Shown here in pieces: positions 33,930 through 42,133 of a stretch of DNA of 64,000 bases. The position numbers and the translations under genes are program-made. Position 1 is the first letter of the stretch. Each line of letters starts with the position of its first letter. The notes under the pieces are model-generated. The model made no database searches, was not told the DNA's origin, and was given only the letters and a program-made list of their open reading frames with translations. The DNA is from Streptomyces flaveolus (GTDB lineage Bacteria > Actinomycetota > Actinomycetes > Streptomycetales > Streptomycetaceae): positions 62,001 through 126,000 of the forward strand of contig NZ_JNWV01000018.1 in assembly GCF_000716535.1 (NCBI RefSeq), given 5' to 3'.

Positions 33930-35096
33930 TCAGCTCTCCCGGCGTTCCGCCGCCGCCCGCAGTTCCCGGCGCAGCCGCGCGGGCTGCCACGTCTCCCTCA
34001 GCGCCCGCCGCACCAGGTCCGCCTGCGCCGGCGGGGCCAGCCCGGCGACCGGCGGGTCGCTGTCCAGGTTGGTGGGGAAGGGGTAACCCTCGGCGCTCGC
34101 GGCGATCACGTTCTCCAGCCACTCCTCGGACGCGCCCGCCTCCTTGCGCCGCAGCAGCACCGGGAACACGGCGTTCGTCACCGCCTCGCGGTCCACGGTC
34201 TCCATCGCGCGGCCGAACGCGGACGAGATCTGCAGGAGGTTGGCCGTGCGCCGGACGTCCGCCGTCCGGTTGGCGCCGGCGGCGTGGAAGAGCGCCGGGT
34301 TGAAGAAGGCGGCGTCGCCCTTCGCGAGCGGGAGCTGCACGTGGTGTGCCGTGAAGTACTCCTGGAACTCCGGGAGCCGCCAGGCCAGGTAGCCCGGCAC
34401 GTGGAGCTGGGAGTACGGCAGGTAGAGCGTCGGTCCGGACTCCACCGGCATGGCACAGTGGGCGACCGCGCCCTGGAGGGTGAGCACGGGGGAGAGGCGG
34501 TGCACGTGGGCGGGGTAGGCGGCGGCCACCGCGTTGCTCAGGAAGCCCAGGTGGTAGTCCCGGTGCGGGGTCTGTCCGGCGCCGCCCGGGTTGACCACGT
34601 TGACCTGGGAGGTGACCTGGTAGCCGGGGCCCAGCCAGGCCGTGGCGAGCAGGGCCAGGACGTCGTTGGCGTAGTAGTCGGCGAACGCCCCCGCGTCGTA
34701 CAGGGCCGTCTTCTCCAGCGCGTTCCACACCCGGTCGTTGGCGCCCGGCGCGGCGAAGTGGTCGCCCGCCGTCGCCCCCGCGGCCCGCTGCTCGGCGATC
34801 AGCGCCTCGAACACCGCGGTGAGCCGGTCGACGACGTCCGGCTCCGGGAAGGCACCCCGCACGACGACGATCCCGGGGCCCTCGGCGAGCGCCCGCACCA
34901 GCTCGGCCCGCAGCGCGGTCCGGTCGCCGGCCGTCCGCAGCCGCTCACCCTCGTACACGAGGACGTTCTCCACGACGGACGCGGCGTACGGGTAGGCGCC
35001 CGGATCCGTGGTGCGCTCGACCAGGGCGCGGAAGGCGGCGAGATCGCAGTCCTGCTCGGACAGCCAGGCACGGCCTGGCACGGCGGAGACGGACAT
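33930..35096 (-). CDS. Phytanoyl-CoA dioxygenase (PhyH) family protein
   Basis: A 388-residue Fe(II)/2-oxoglutarate-dependent oxygenase candidate. The iron triad can be placed as His178 and Asp180 (TPHRDYH) and His271 (NPALFHAAG), with Arg277 as the probable 2-oxoglutarate anchor. ATG 35096 follows AGAGGGA; an earlier ATG in frame would read through two direct repeats. It is the first gene of the PhyH-SDR-Gfo/Idh operon, divergent from a LacI regulator. Such oxygenases are unusual in sugar operons; a role in demethylating or hydroxylating a modified cyclitol is possible but unproven. Confidence 0.85.
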   Translation of the reverse strand: MSVSAVPGRAWLSEQDCDLAAFRALVERTTDPGAYPYAASVVENVLVYEGERLRTAGDRTALRAELVRALAEGPGIVVVRGAFPEPDVVDRLTAVFEALIAEQRAAGATAGDHFAAPGANDRVWNALEKTALYDAGAFADYYANDVLALLATAWLGPGYQVTSQVNVVNPGGAGQTPHRDYHLGFLSNAVAAAYPAHVHRLSPVLTLQGAVAHCAMPVESGPTLYLPYSQLHVPGYLAWRLPEFQEYFTAHHVQLPLAKGDAAFFNPALFHAAGANRTADVRRTANLLQISSAFGRAMETVDREAVTNAVFPVLLRRKEAGASEEWLENVIAASAEGYPFPTNLDSDPPVAGLAPPAQADLVRRALRETWQPARLRRELRAAAERRES

Positions 35097-35108
35097 CGGT
35101 GTCCCTCT

Positions 35109-35149
35109 TTCGGTCACGGGAGCGGCGCCTTCGGTCACGGGAGCGGCGC
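35109..35149. promoter_or_regulatory. Two direct repeats, 21-bp period
   Basis: TTCGGTCACGGGAGCGGCGC occurs at 35109-35128 and again at 35130-35149. The period of 21 bp is two helical turns, so two protein subunits would sit on one face. It lies in the divergent PhyH/LacI promoter region. Confidence 0.7.
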
Positions 35150-35163
35150 GGCCCTGTCATTCT

Positions 35164-35177
35164 TGTCAGTACAAACC
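35164..35177 (-). promoter_or_regulatory. Shared motif GGTTTGTACTGACA, copy 2
   Basis: Minus-strand copy of the motif at 27645-27658, with perfect dyad TTGT-CAGT-ACAA (35163-35174). It lies between the divergent PhyH and LacI genes. Confidence 0.6.
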
Positions 35178-35227
35178 CCTCGAACAACCAGCACGCGACC
35201 ATCAAAAACCCCTCAAGGAGCCGGTCC

Positions 35228-36259
35228 ATGGGCCACCCGTTCCCGATTCGGGAGATCGCACGTCAGGCCGGTCTCAGCGAGGCCACCGTGGACCGGGTGC
35301 TGAACGGCAGGGGAGGGGTGCGGGAGAGCACCGCGCGCGAGGTGCACCGGGCCATCGCCGACCTCGACCGGCAGCGCACCCAGGTCCGGCTGGTCGGCCG
35401 TACCTTCATGGTCGACATCGTGGCCCAGGCGCCCGAGCGGTTCACCACCGCCGTACGCGCCGCCCTGGAGGCCGAACTGCCCGCCCTCCACCCGGCCGTC
35501 GTGCGCTCCCGCTTCCACTTCCGCGAGACCGGACCGGTCCGGGAGCTGGTCGGCACGCTCGACCGGATCGCGCGGCGCGGCTCGCAGGGCGTGATCCTCA
35601 AGGCGCCGGACGTCCCCGAGGTCACCGCGGCCGTCGGCCGGCTGACCGCCGCCGGCGTCCCGGTCGTCACCCTCGTCACCGACCTGCCCGCGAGCGGACG
35701 CGTCGCTTACGTCGGCATCGACAACCGGGCGGCCGGGGCGACCGCCGCCTACCTGATGGGCCAGTGGCTCGGCGACCGGCCCGGCAACGTCCTCACCAGC
35801 CTCAGCAGCGGCTTCTTCCGCAACGAGGAGGAGCGCGAGATGGGCTTCCGCAGCGTCATGCGGGCCCGGCACCCGGAGCGGACGCTGGTGGAGATCGCCG
35901 AGGGGCAGGGCCTGGACGCCACGCAGTACGACCTGGTCAGGGCCGCCCTGGAACGCGACCCGGAGATCCGGGCGGTGTACTCCATCGGCGGCGGCAACAA
36001 CGCCACCCTGCGGGCCTTCGCCGACCTGGGCCGCGAGTGCGCCGTGTTCGTCGCGCACGACCTGGACCACGACAACACCCGGCTGCTGCGCGAGCACCGC
36101 CTGTCCGCCGTGCTCCACCACGATCTGCGGCACGACCTGCGCGAGGCCTGCCACGAGGTGATGCGCTTCCACGGCGCGCTGCCGCCCGCGGGGCCCGTGC
36201 TGCCGTCCGCGATCCAGGTGGTCACGCCCTACAACATGCCTACGCCCCCGGCAGGGTGA
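35228..36259 (+). CDS. LacI-family regulator with ribose-binding-like sensor domain
   Basis: A 343-residue regulator. The helix-turn-helix is FPIREIARQAGLSEATVDRV (residues 5-24), and the C-terminal domain resembles ribose-class binding proteins (GVILKAPDVPEVTAAVGRL, VYSIGGGNNATLRAFADLG). AAGGAG precedes ATG 35228. It is divergent from the PhyH operon and is a likely controller of it and, through the shared motif, of the ABC operon at 27783. Its 3' end overlaps the convergent Gfo/Idh gene by 20 bp. Confidence 0.9.
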   Translation: MGHPFPIREIARQAGLSEATVDRVLNGRGGVRESTAREVHRAIADLDRQRTQVRLVGRTFMVDIVAQAPERFTTAVRAALEAELPALHPAVVRSRFHFRETGPVRELVGTLDRIARRGSQGVILKAPDVPEVTAAVGRLTAAGVPVVTLVTDLPASGRVAYVGIDNRAAGATAAYLMGQWLGDRPGNVLTSLSSGFFRNEEEREMGFRSVMRARHPERTLVEIAEGQGLDATQYDLVRAALERDPEIRAVYSIGGGNNATLRAFADLGRECAVFVAHDLDHDNTRLLREHRLSAVLHHDLRHDLREACHEVMRFHGALPPAGPVLPSAIQVVTPYNMPTPPAG

Positions 36260-37400
36260 CCCACGCCCCGCTCGCGGCCGACTCCGCCATCGCGTCCAGC
36301 ACGGTCGCGCTGTGCACCGCGTCCGCGAGCGTGGTGCCGTACGGGGTGCCCTCGGCGATCGAGCGGACGAAGCGGTAGGCCTCGATCACCTTCAGGTCGT
36401 CGTAGCCCATCGCGTTGGCCGCGCCCGGCTGGAACGCGGCGAACTCACCGGCGCCCGGGCCGACGTACACCGTGCTCACCGGCTGGTCCTGGTACGTCGT
36501 ACCCCGGCTCACCCTCAGTTCGTTCATCCGGCGGAAGTCCCAGAACACCGCGCCCCGGGTGCCGTGCACCTCGAAGCCGTAGTTGTTCTGCTCGCCGACC
36601 GACACCCGGCAGGCCTCCAGGACGCCGCGGGCGCCGGAGGCGAAGCGGAGCAGGCAACTGACGTAGTCCTCGTTCTCGACCGGGCCCGGCTCGCCGCCGG
36701 CGGCCAGGGCGTGGCCGGCCGTCGCGCCGCTCGGACGGGCGCGTTCCGGGACGAAGACCGCCGTGTCGGCGGTGAGCGCGGCGATGTCGCCGAGCAGGAA
36801 GCGGGCCAGGTCGGCGCCGTGCGAGGCCAGGTCGCCGAGCACCCCGCTGCCGCCGCGCTCGCGCTCGTAACGCCAGGTCAGGGCGCCGTCCGGATGGGCC
36901 GCGTAGTCGCTGAAGAGACGGATGCGGACGTGGGTGACCGTGCCGATCTCGCCGGAGGCGATCAGCTCGCGGGCGGCCTCGACGGCGGGTGCGTTGCGGT
37001 AGTTGAAGCCGACCGTGCCCTGCACGCCGGCCTTGGCGACGGCGTCGGCGACCGCGCGTGCGTCCCCGGCGGTCAGGCCCACCGGCTTCTCGATCCAGAG
37101 GTGCTTGCCGGCCTCGGCCATCGCCACGCCGATCTCCCGGTGCAGGAAGTTCGGCGCGGTGACGCTCACCGCCCGGACGCGCGGGTCGGCGGCCACCTCG
37201 CGCCAGTCCCGGGTCGCCGAGGCGAAGCCGAACCGCTCGGCGGCCTCCTCCGCCCGCCCCGGCACCTCCTCCGCGACCGTGACCAGCCGGGGCCGCAGCG
37301 GCAGCCGGGGGTAGTGGTGCGGGAGGCGGGCGTACGCCTGGGTGTGCACCCGGCCCATCCAGCCGAACCCGATGACGGCGACACCGAGCGCGTCCACCAT
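36240..37400 (-). CDS. Gfo/Idh/MocA family oxidoreductase
   Basis: A 386-residue NAD(P)-dependent dehydrogenase. The Rossmann motif is VAVIGFGWMGRVH, the catalytic EKP motif is in LWIEKPVGLTAGDA, and LGDLASHGADLARFLLG is the conserved active-site helix. ATG 37400 follows GGAGAGGGG. It is longer than the enzyme at 32109 and of a different subgroup, so it probably acts on another substrate or step. It is divergent from the LacI gene at 37516 across a TGGACCGGTCCA operator. Confidence 0.9.
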   Translation of the reverse strand: MVDALGVAVIGFGWMGRVHTQAYARLPHHYPRLPLRPRLVTVAEEVPGRAEEAAERFGFASATRDWREVAADPRVRAVSVTAPNFLHREIGVAMAEAGKHLWIEKPVGLTAGDARAVADAVAKAGVQGTVGFNYRNAPAVEAARELIASGEIGTVTHVRIRLFSDYAAHPDGALTWRYERERGGSGVLGDLASHGADLARFLLGDIAALTADTAVFVPERARPSGATAGHALAAGGEPGPVENEDYVSCLLRFASGARGVLEACRVSVGEQNNYGFEVHGTRGAVFWDFRRMNELRVSRGTTYQDQPVSTVYVGPGAGEFAAFQPGAANAMGYDDLKVIEAYRFVRSIAEGTPYGTTLADAVHSATVLDAMAESAASGAWVTLPGA

Positions 37401-37417
37401 GACAGCCCCTCTCCGTT

Positions 37418-37429
37418 TGGACCGGTCCA
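37418..37429. promoter_or_regulatory. LacI operator TGGACCGGTCCA
   Basis: A perfect 12-bp palindrome 18 nt upstream of the Gfo/Idh start. The same element with one changed base (TGGAACGGTCCA) lies at 37500-37511 before the LacI gene. Confidence 0.75.
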
Positions 37430-37478
37430 TCGTCGGTCCAGGTCACCTTTGTTCGGACATGGCGAGCGTGTCAACCCT

Positions 37479-37511
37479 TTGACAGCGCGGCACGCCGCAT
37501 GGAACGGTCCA
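37479..37511 (+). promoter_or_regulatory. Promoter and overlapping operator of the LacI gene at 37516
   Basis: TTGACA (37479-37484), 18-nt spacer and AACGGT (37503-37508) lie inside the operator TGGAACGGTCCA (37500-37511). The gene ATG is only 7 nt past the -10 box, so the transcript should be leaderless and autorepressed. Confidence 0.6.
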
Positions 37512-37515
37512 TCCC

Positions 37516-38523
37516 ATGAGACCGCCGACGATCCGCGACGTGGCCGAACGGGCCGGCGTGTCGAAGTCGCTCGTCTCCCTGGTGCTGCGCGGCTCCGGCC
37601 CGGTGCGCCCGGAGAAGCGGGAGGCGGTCCTGCGGGCCGTGCGCGAGCTGGGCTACCGGCCGAACGCGGCGGCCCGCAGCCTGAGCGAGCAGCGCACCCG
37701 CACCATCGGTGTCCTCCTGGACGACCTGCGCAACCCCTGGTTCGTGGAACTGCTCGACGGGCTGAACTCCCTGCTGCACGCGGCCGGTCTGCACATGCTC
37801 CTCGCCGACGCCCGCCTGGGCCGCCGGATGGGCCACGACCTCGCCGAGCCCTTCCTGGACCTGGGCGTGGACGGACTGGTGGTGGTCGGCACGGTCCCGG
37901 ACGCGGGCGGCCTCGGTGCGCTCGCGGGGCGGATGCCGGTGGTCGTGGCGGGCGCGCGCGAGGCGCAGCCGCCGGGCGTGGACGTCGTCGCCGGCGACGA
38001 CGAGCGGGGCGCCCGGCTCGCCACCGAGCATCTGCTCGGGCTCGGCCACCGCCGGATCGCACACCTCGCCGGCCAAGGTGCCGTCGGCGCGCTGCGCCGG
38101 CGGGGCTTCGAGACGGCGATGCGGGCGCACGGCGCCGAACCGCTCGTCGAACCGGGCGACCTGACCGAGGAGGGCGGCTACCGCGGAACCGTCCGCCTGC
38201 TCAGCCGCCCGGAGCGTCCCACCGCGCTCTTCGCCGTCAACGACATGGCCGCGGTGGGAGCGCTGTCGGCGGCCGGCGAGCTGGGACTGCGCGTGCCCGG
38301 GGACCTGTCGGTGGCCGGGTACGACAACACCAGCATCTCCCGGCTGCGGCACCTCTGGCTGACCACCGTCGACACCGCCCCGCACGAGGTGGGCCGGCGC
38401 GCCGCCCGCTTCCTGCTGGACCGCTTCGAGCGGCCGGGCGGCGAGGGGCGGGTGCGGCTGGCCGCGCCGACGCTGGAGATCCGGGGGACGACGGGTCCGC
38501 CGGGGGACGGCCTTGCAGGCTGA
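37516..38523 (+). CDS. LacI-family transcriptional repressor
   Basis: A 335-residue LacI regulator with helix-turn-helix TIRDVAERAGVSKSLVSLVL (residues 5-24), hinge YRPNAAARSL and a sugar-sensing core (VAGDDERGARLATEHLLGLG, SVAGYDNTSISRLRHLWLTT). There is no Shine-Dalgarno; the ATG follows an operator-promoter overlap and is probably leaderless. It is divergent from the Gfo/Idh gene at 36240, its probable target. The sensor differs from that of the LacI protein at 35228, so two signals may feed into this region. Confidence 0.92.
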   Translation: MRPPTIRDVAERAGVSKSLVSLVLRGSGPVRPEKREAVLRAVRELGYRPNAAARSLSEQRTRTIGVLLDDLRNPWFVELLDGLNSLLHAAGLHMLLADARLGRRMGHDLAEPFLDLGVDGLVVVGTVPDAGGLGALAGRMPVVVAGAREAQPPGVDVVAGDDERGARLATEHLLGLGHRRIAHLAGQGAVGALRRRGFETAMRAHGAEPLVEPGDLTEEGGYRGTVRLLSRPERPTALFAVNDMAAVGALSAAGELGLRVPGDLSVAGYDNTSISRLRHLWLTTVDTAPHEVGRRAARFLLDRFERPGGEGRVRLAAPTLEIRGTTGPPGDGLAG

Positions 38524-38550
38524 CACAGCCGCCGAGGTCTACGCGGCTGC

Positions 38551-38687
38551 CAGCTTGATACGGCGCTCCGGGTTGATGCGGCGCTGCGGCTTGATGCGGC
38601 CCCAGCTTGCTACGGCCCTCCAGCTTGATACAGCGCTCCGAGCCGATGCGGCCCCCAGCTTGATACCGCCCCCATGTTGATGCGGCT
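38551..38687. repeat. Degenerate 17-18-bp tandem array, about eight units
   Basis: Units follow CAGCTTGATACGGCGCTC, e.g. at 38551, 38569, 38587, 38604, 38621 and 38639; the invariant core is TTGAT(A/G)CGGC. It runs from 28 nt after the LacI stop up to the cupin stop codon. No start or ribosome site supports translation. Confidence 0.75.
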
Positions 38688-39032
38688 TCACAGGTTGATG
38701 GCGTAGGCCTTGCGCAGCGTCTCGTGCACGGTCCACGTCGTACGGTCGCCCGCGCGGAGCACCGCCATGTCGCCGGGACCCACCGTCAGCGTCGGCCCGT
38801 CCTCGACCTCGATGGTCGCCGAGCCGCTGATCACCACGAACAGCTCGTCCGCCTCCGTGTCCGTGACCACGCCCGGGGTGATCTGCCAGATCCCGCGGAG
38901 CTGCCGGCCGTCCGCCGACTCCCACACCACCTTCCCGGTCACCTCGGGGTTCCCGGCCACGATCCGCTCCGGGTCCAGGGGCTCGGGTGCGAGGTCGGCG
39001 TCGGGGATGTGGAGCGCGAAGCTGTGCGTCAT
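38688..39032 (-). CDS. Cupin protein of the DUF861/EutQ-like type
   Basis: A 114-residue single-domain cupin. The middle reads GIWQITPGVVTDTEADELFV and the end VGPGDMAVLRAGDRTTWTVH, the pattern of (S)-ureidoglycine-aminohydrolase/EutQ-like DUF861 proteins. The usual metal His of motif 1 are not seen, so it may bind a ligand without acting as an enzyme. ATG 39032 gives the standard N-terminus MTHSFALHIPDADL. It stands alone; role unknown. Confidence 0.8.
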   Translation of the reverse strand: MTHSFALHIPDADLAPEPLDPERIVAGNPEVTGKVVWESADGRQLRGIWQITPGVVTDTEADELFVVISGSATIEVEDGPTLTVGPGDMAVLRAGDRTTWTVHETLRKAYAINL

Positions 39033-39163
39033 GCCACCGACCCTGGCCGGTGCGGCGGCCGCGCCGCCATGGACAGGGTGTGGGGCATCGGGCCTGGTCG
39101 GAGGACACTTCGTCGCGGAGCCCACCGCTGGCGGGGACGCGGGGCGCGGGTGATCGTGGGGGC

Positions 39164-39679
39164 ATGGCTGACTCCACGGCGGCCGGCCCGGCGCCGCCCC
39201 GGCAGCACGGCACACGGGAGATCGTCCTGTTCGGCGGGGTGTACGGCGCCGTCCTCGCCAGCTCGATGGTCGCGGCGCTCACCCAGTACGGGCACACGTC
39301 CGCCGGCGTCCGCGGCTACGACGCGGCGTGGGTGCTGGTGACCGCGGGCGCCTCCGCCCTCGCCCACGGCTACGCCCACTACATCGCCGAGCGCACCCCG
39401 CACGGCCGGTGGGACGTCCTGTTCGCCATGCGCGACGAGTGGCCGCTCGTCACGGCCGTGCTGCCCACCGTCTTCCTGCTCGCGGGCGCGTACTGGAAGT
39501 GGTGGCCCGCGAAAGGCGTCGAGTACGCGGCGTTCGTCCTCAACATCGTGATCCTCTTCGGGGTCGGCCTCGTCACCGCCCGCTGGTCGGCGCGCCGGTG
39601 GCCGACCGCCGTCCTCATGGGGCTGGGGGACGCGTGCCTGGGGGTCGTGGTGGTGGTGGCGAACGCGGTCATCAAGTAG
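39164..39679 (+). CDS. Integral membrane protein, four predicted helices
   Basis: A 171-residue protein. Hydrophobic segments lie at about residues 20-45 (VLFGGVYGAVLASSMVAAL), 50-72, 92-115 and 120-165 (the last may split in two). It has conserved-looking polar residues in AHGYAHYIAERTP and WKWWPAKGVEY. ATG 39164 is chosen from the start of the soluble N-terminal tail. I do not recognise a family with known function. It lies between the cupin gene and the TetR gene, in the opposite direction to both. Confidence 0.8.
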   Translation: MADSTAAGPAPPRQHGTREIVLFGGVYGAVLASSMVAALTQYGHTSAGVRGYDAAWVLVTAGASALAHGYAHYIAERTPHGRWDVLFAMRDEWPLVTAVLPTVFLLAGAYWKWWPAKGVEYAAFVLNIVILFGVGLVTARWSARRWPTAVLMGLGDACLGVVVVVANAVIK

Positions 39680-39706
39680 CGGGCGGGCAGCCCGTGGACC
39701 GCGCGG

Positions 39707-40285
39707 TCAGCGGCCGGTGCGGACTCCGTCCAGGGCGATGGCGAGGACCCGGTCGCGCTGGGCGTCGTCCTCGAACGCCGTCGCCGTGATCCCGGCGACC
39801 ATCCGCAGCAGATCGCCGAAGTCCATGTCCGCCCGTGCGGCACCGGCCCGCTGCGCGCGTTCCAGCAGGGGGCCGCCGGCCTCGTACATGGAGTCACGGC
39901 AGGACTGGAAGATGTCCGACTCGCCGTCGAGGGCCTCGCGCACGGCGCGCTTGGTGACCATGTACCCGGTGAACCTGTTCAGCCAGTTGGTCAGCGCCTC
40001 CCACGGCTCCCGGTCCGCGAGCTCGACGGCCGCCCGGCACAGGGCGTTGACCTCGTCGGCGTAGACGCTCTCGAACAGGTCGCGGCGGGTCGGGAAGTTC
40101 CGGTACAGGGTGCCGATGCCGACGCCCGCGCGGCGGGCGATGTCCTCCAGGGAGGCGTCGGCACCGTGCTCCGCGAACGCCTCGCGCGCGGCGCCGAGCA
40201 GGGCGTCGTAGTTGCGGGCGGCGTCCTTACGGTGCGGCCGGCGGGCCGCCACGATCTCGCTGACGGGGAACGGCGTGGCCGTCAC
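39707..40285 (-). CDS. TetR-family repressor
   Basis: A 192-residue regulator. The DNA-binding helices are ALLGAAREAFAEHG and LEDIARRAGVGIGTLYRNF (about residues 27-65), followed by an all-helical ligand domain. GTG at 40285 is selected because GGGAGG lies 5 nt upstream; an ATG at 40327 would overlap the operator. It is divergent from the MFS exporter at 40528, the standard repressor-pump pair, with two palindromes between them. Confidence 0.92.
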   Translation of the reverse strand: MTATPFPVSEIVAARRPHRKDAARNYDALLGAAREAFAEHGADASLEDIARRAGVGIGTLYRNFPTRRDLFESVYADEVNALCRAAVELADREPWEALTNWLNRFTGYMVTKRAVREALDGESDIFQSCRDSMYEAGGPLLERAQRAGAARADMDFGDLLRMVAGITATAFEDDAQRDRVLAIALDGVRTGR

Positions 40286-40317
40286 TGCTGCCTCCCGGGA
40301 GGGAATCGACTGGAACT

Positions 40318-40356
40318 GGAGGTCCACCTCCGCTACAGTGGAGGCGTACCTCCACT
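40318..40356. promoter_or_regulatory. Paired TetR operators
   Basis: Two overlapping-style palindromes: GGAGGT-CC-ACCTCC (40318-40331) and AGTGGAGG-CGTA-CCTCCACT (40337-40356). Both share the GGAGG/CCTCC arms and lie in the TetR/MFS promoter region. Confidence 0.75.
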
Positions 40357-40527
40357 TTAGCAGTGCGGGGTCGTCTCCGCCGTGGCCGGACGCGGCCCGC
40401 GGGGCCGGCTCCCGGCACCCCGTGGCGCGGCCCGTACGACCGCGCCCCTCGGTACCCGACCCACTCGGGGCCGACCCTCCACGTCCTCGTTCTCCCTCCG
40501 CGTCCCTGATTTCGGAGAGGCTTCTTC

Positions 40528-41958
40528 ATGCCCCGCGCGTCCACTCGCCTCACCTTCACGGTCCTCGCGACCGGTGCCGGCGTGTTCTCCATGCTCCAGT
40601 CGCTGATCGCGCCGGCCCTGCCGACCGTCCAACACGCCCTGCACACCTCGCAGTCCACCGCGACCTGGGTGATGACGGCCTATCTGCTGTCCGCCTCGGT
40701 CTTCACCCCGATCCTCGGCCGGGTCGGCGACCTCGTCGGCAAGAAACGGACCCTCGTCGCCGTCCTGGTGACCGTCCTCGCGGGCTGTCTCGTCGCCGCG
40801 CTGGCCCCGAACATCGGCGTGCTCATCATCGCCCGGGTCGTCCAGGGCGTCGGCGGCGCCCTGTTCCCGCTCTCCTTCGGCATCATCCGGGACGAGTTCG
40901 CCCCCGGCGAGGTCAGCGGCAGCATCAGCAACCTCTCCGCCGTGATCGCCGCCGGCGGCGGGGTCGGCATCGTGGCCGCCGGCCCGATCGTGTCCGCGCT
41001 CGACTACCGCTGGCTGTTCTGGATCCCGGTGGCGATCGTCGCCGCGACGGTCCTGATCGCACTGCGCTACGTCCCCGAGTCGCCCAAGCGGGCCGGAGGG
41101 AAGGTCAGTTGGAGCGGGGCCGTGCTGCTCTCCGGCTGGCTGGTGGCCCTGTTGCTGCCGCTGAGCCAGGCCGGGCAGTGGGGCTGGGGCTCGGCCAAGG
41201 TGCTCGGTCTGTTCGCCGCCGCCGTCGTGCTGTTCGGCGTCTGGCTGGTGACCGAGGCCCGCTCGCGCACCCCCCTCATCGACCTGCGGGTCCTGCGGCT
41301 GCCCGCGGTGTGGACGACCAACACGGCGGCGCTGCTGTTCGGCGCCGGCATGTACTCCATCTGGTCCTTCCTGCCGGGCTTCGTCCAGACGCCGTCCGCG
41401 GCCGGTTACGGCTTCGGCGCCAGCGTCACCGCGTCCGGTCTGCTCATGCTGCCGATGCTGGTCGCGATGTTCCTCTCCGGCGTCCTGTCGGGCCGCCTGG
41501 AGCCCCGCGTCGGCGCGAAGGCGCTGCTCACCACGGGTGCCGCGCTCGGTGCGGTGGCCTGCGGCTTCCTCACCCTGTGGCATGACGAGCAGTGGCAGGT
41601 GGCCGTCGTCTCGGGCCTGTTCGGCCTCGGCATCGGACTCGCCTTCGCCTCGATGGCCAACCTCATCGTGGGCAGCGTGCCGGTGGAGCAGACCGGCGCC
41701 GCGACCGGCATGAACGCCAACATCCGCACCATCGGCGGCTCGATCGGCGCCGCGCTCACCAGCGTCCTGGTCACGGGCCGGCTCCAGCCCTCGGGCCTGC
41801 CGTACGCCTCCGGCTACACCCACGGCTGGGCCCTGCTCGCCCTCCTCTGCCTGGCCGCGACCGGCGCCGCCCTCCTCGTCCCGGTCCGCCGCACCATCCG
41901 CCCGTCCGCCCCGGACACCGTACCGGGCCCGACACGGGCACCCGCCCAGGTGCGGTAG
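40528..41958 (+). CDS. EmrB/QacA-type MFS drug exporter
   Basis: A 476-residue proton-coupled exporter with 14 predicted helices. Landmarks are WVMTAYLLSASVFTPILGRV (helix 2), GDLVGKKRTL in the following loop and RVVQGVGGALFPLSFGIIRD (motif C region). It should export a hydrophobic or cationic toxin. GGAGAGG precedes ATG 40528. Control by the divergent TetR protein is inferred from the operators between them. tRNA-Pro copy 2 follows within 46 nt of its stop. Confidence 0.94.
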   Translation: MPRASTRLTFTVLATGAGVFSMLQSLIAPALPTVQHALHTSQSTATWVMTAYLLSASVFTPILGRVGDLVGKKRTLVAVLVTVLAGCLVAALAPNIGVLIIARVVQGVGGALFPLSFGIIRDEFAPGEVSGSISNLSAVIAAGGGVGIVAAGPIVSALDYRWLFWIPVAIVAATVLIALRYVPESPKRAGGKVSWSGAVLLSGWLVALLLPLSQAGQWGWGSAKVLGLFAAAVVLFGVWLVTEARSRTPLIDLRVLRLPAVWTTNTAALLFGAGMYSIWSFLPGFVQTPSAAGYGFGASVTASGLLMLPMLVAMFLSGVLSGRLEPRVGAKALLTTGAALGAVACGFLTLWHDEQWQVAVVSGLFGLGIGLAFASMANLIVGSVPVEQTGAATGMNANIRTIGGSIGAALTSVLVTGRLQPSGLPYASGYTHGWALLALLCLAATGAALLVPVRRTIRPSAPDTVPGPTRAPAQVR

Positions 41959-42003
41959 GGTTGACCTGCGTGATCACGCGGAACGCTCCGCGTGAGACCG
42001 CGG

Positions 42004-42077
<74 letters not shown>

Positions 42078-42095
42078 CTCGTGGGAGTCGTGGAT

Positions 42096-42131
42096 CAGGG
42101 CCGGTTCCGGAGCAATCCGGGACCGGCCCTG
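42096..42131. terminator. Terminator hairpin after tRNA-Pro copy 2
   Basis: CAGGGCCGGTTCCGGA / TCCGGGACCGGCCCTG with loop GCAA and one G-T pair. The CAGGGCCGGTT arm is shared with the hairpin after copy 1. It lies just before the stop of the convergent NmrA-like gene. Confidence 0.85.
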
Positions 42132-42133
42132 TC

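Noticed and set aside
38551..38687. CRISPR-like array
   Set aside because: Units of 17-18 bp follow each other without spacers, and there are no cas genes.
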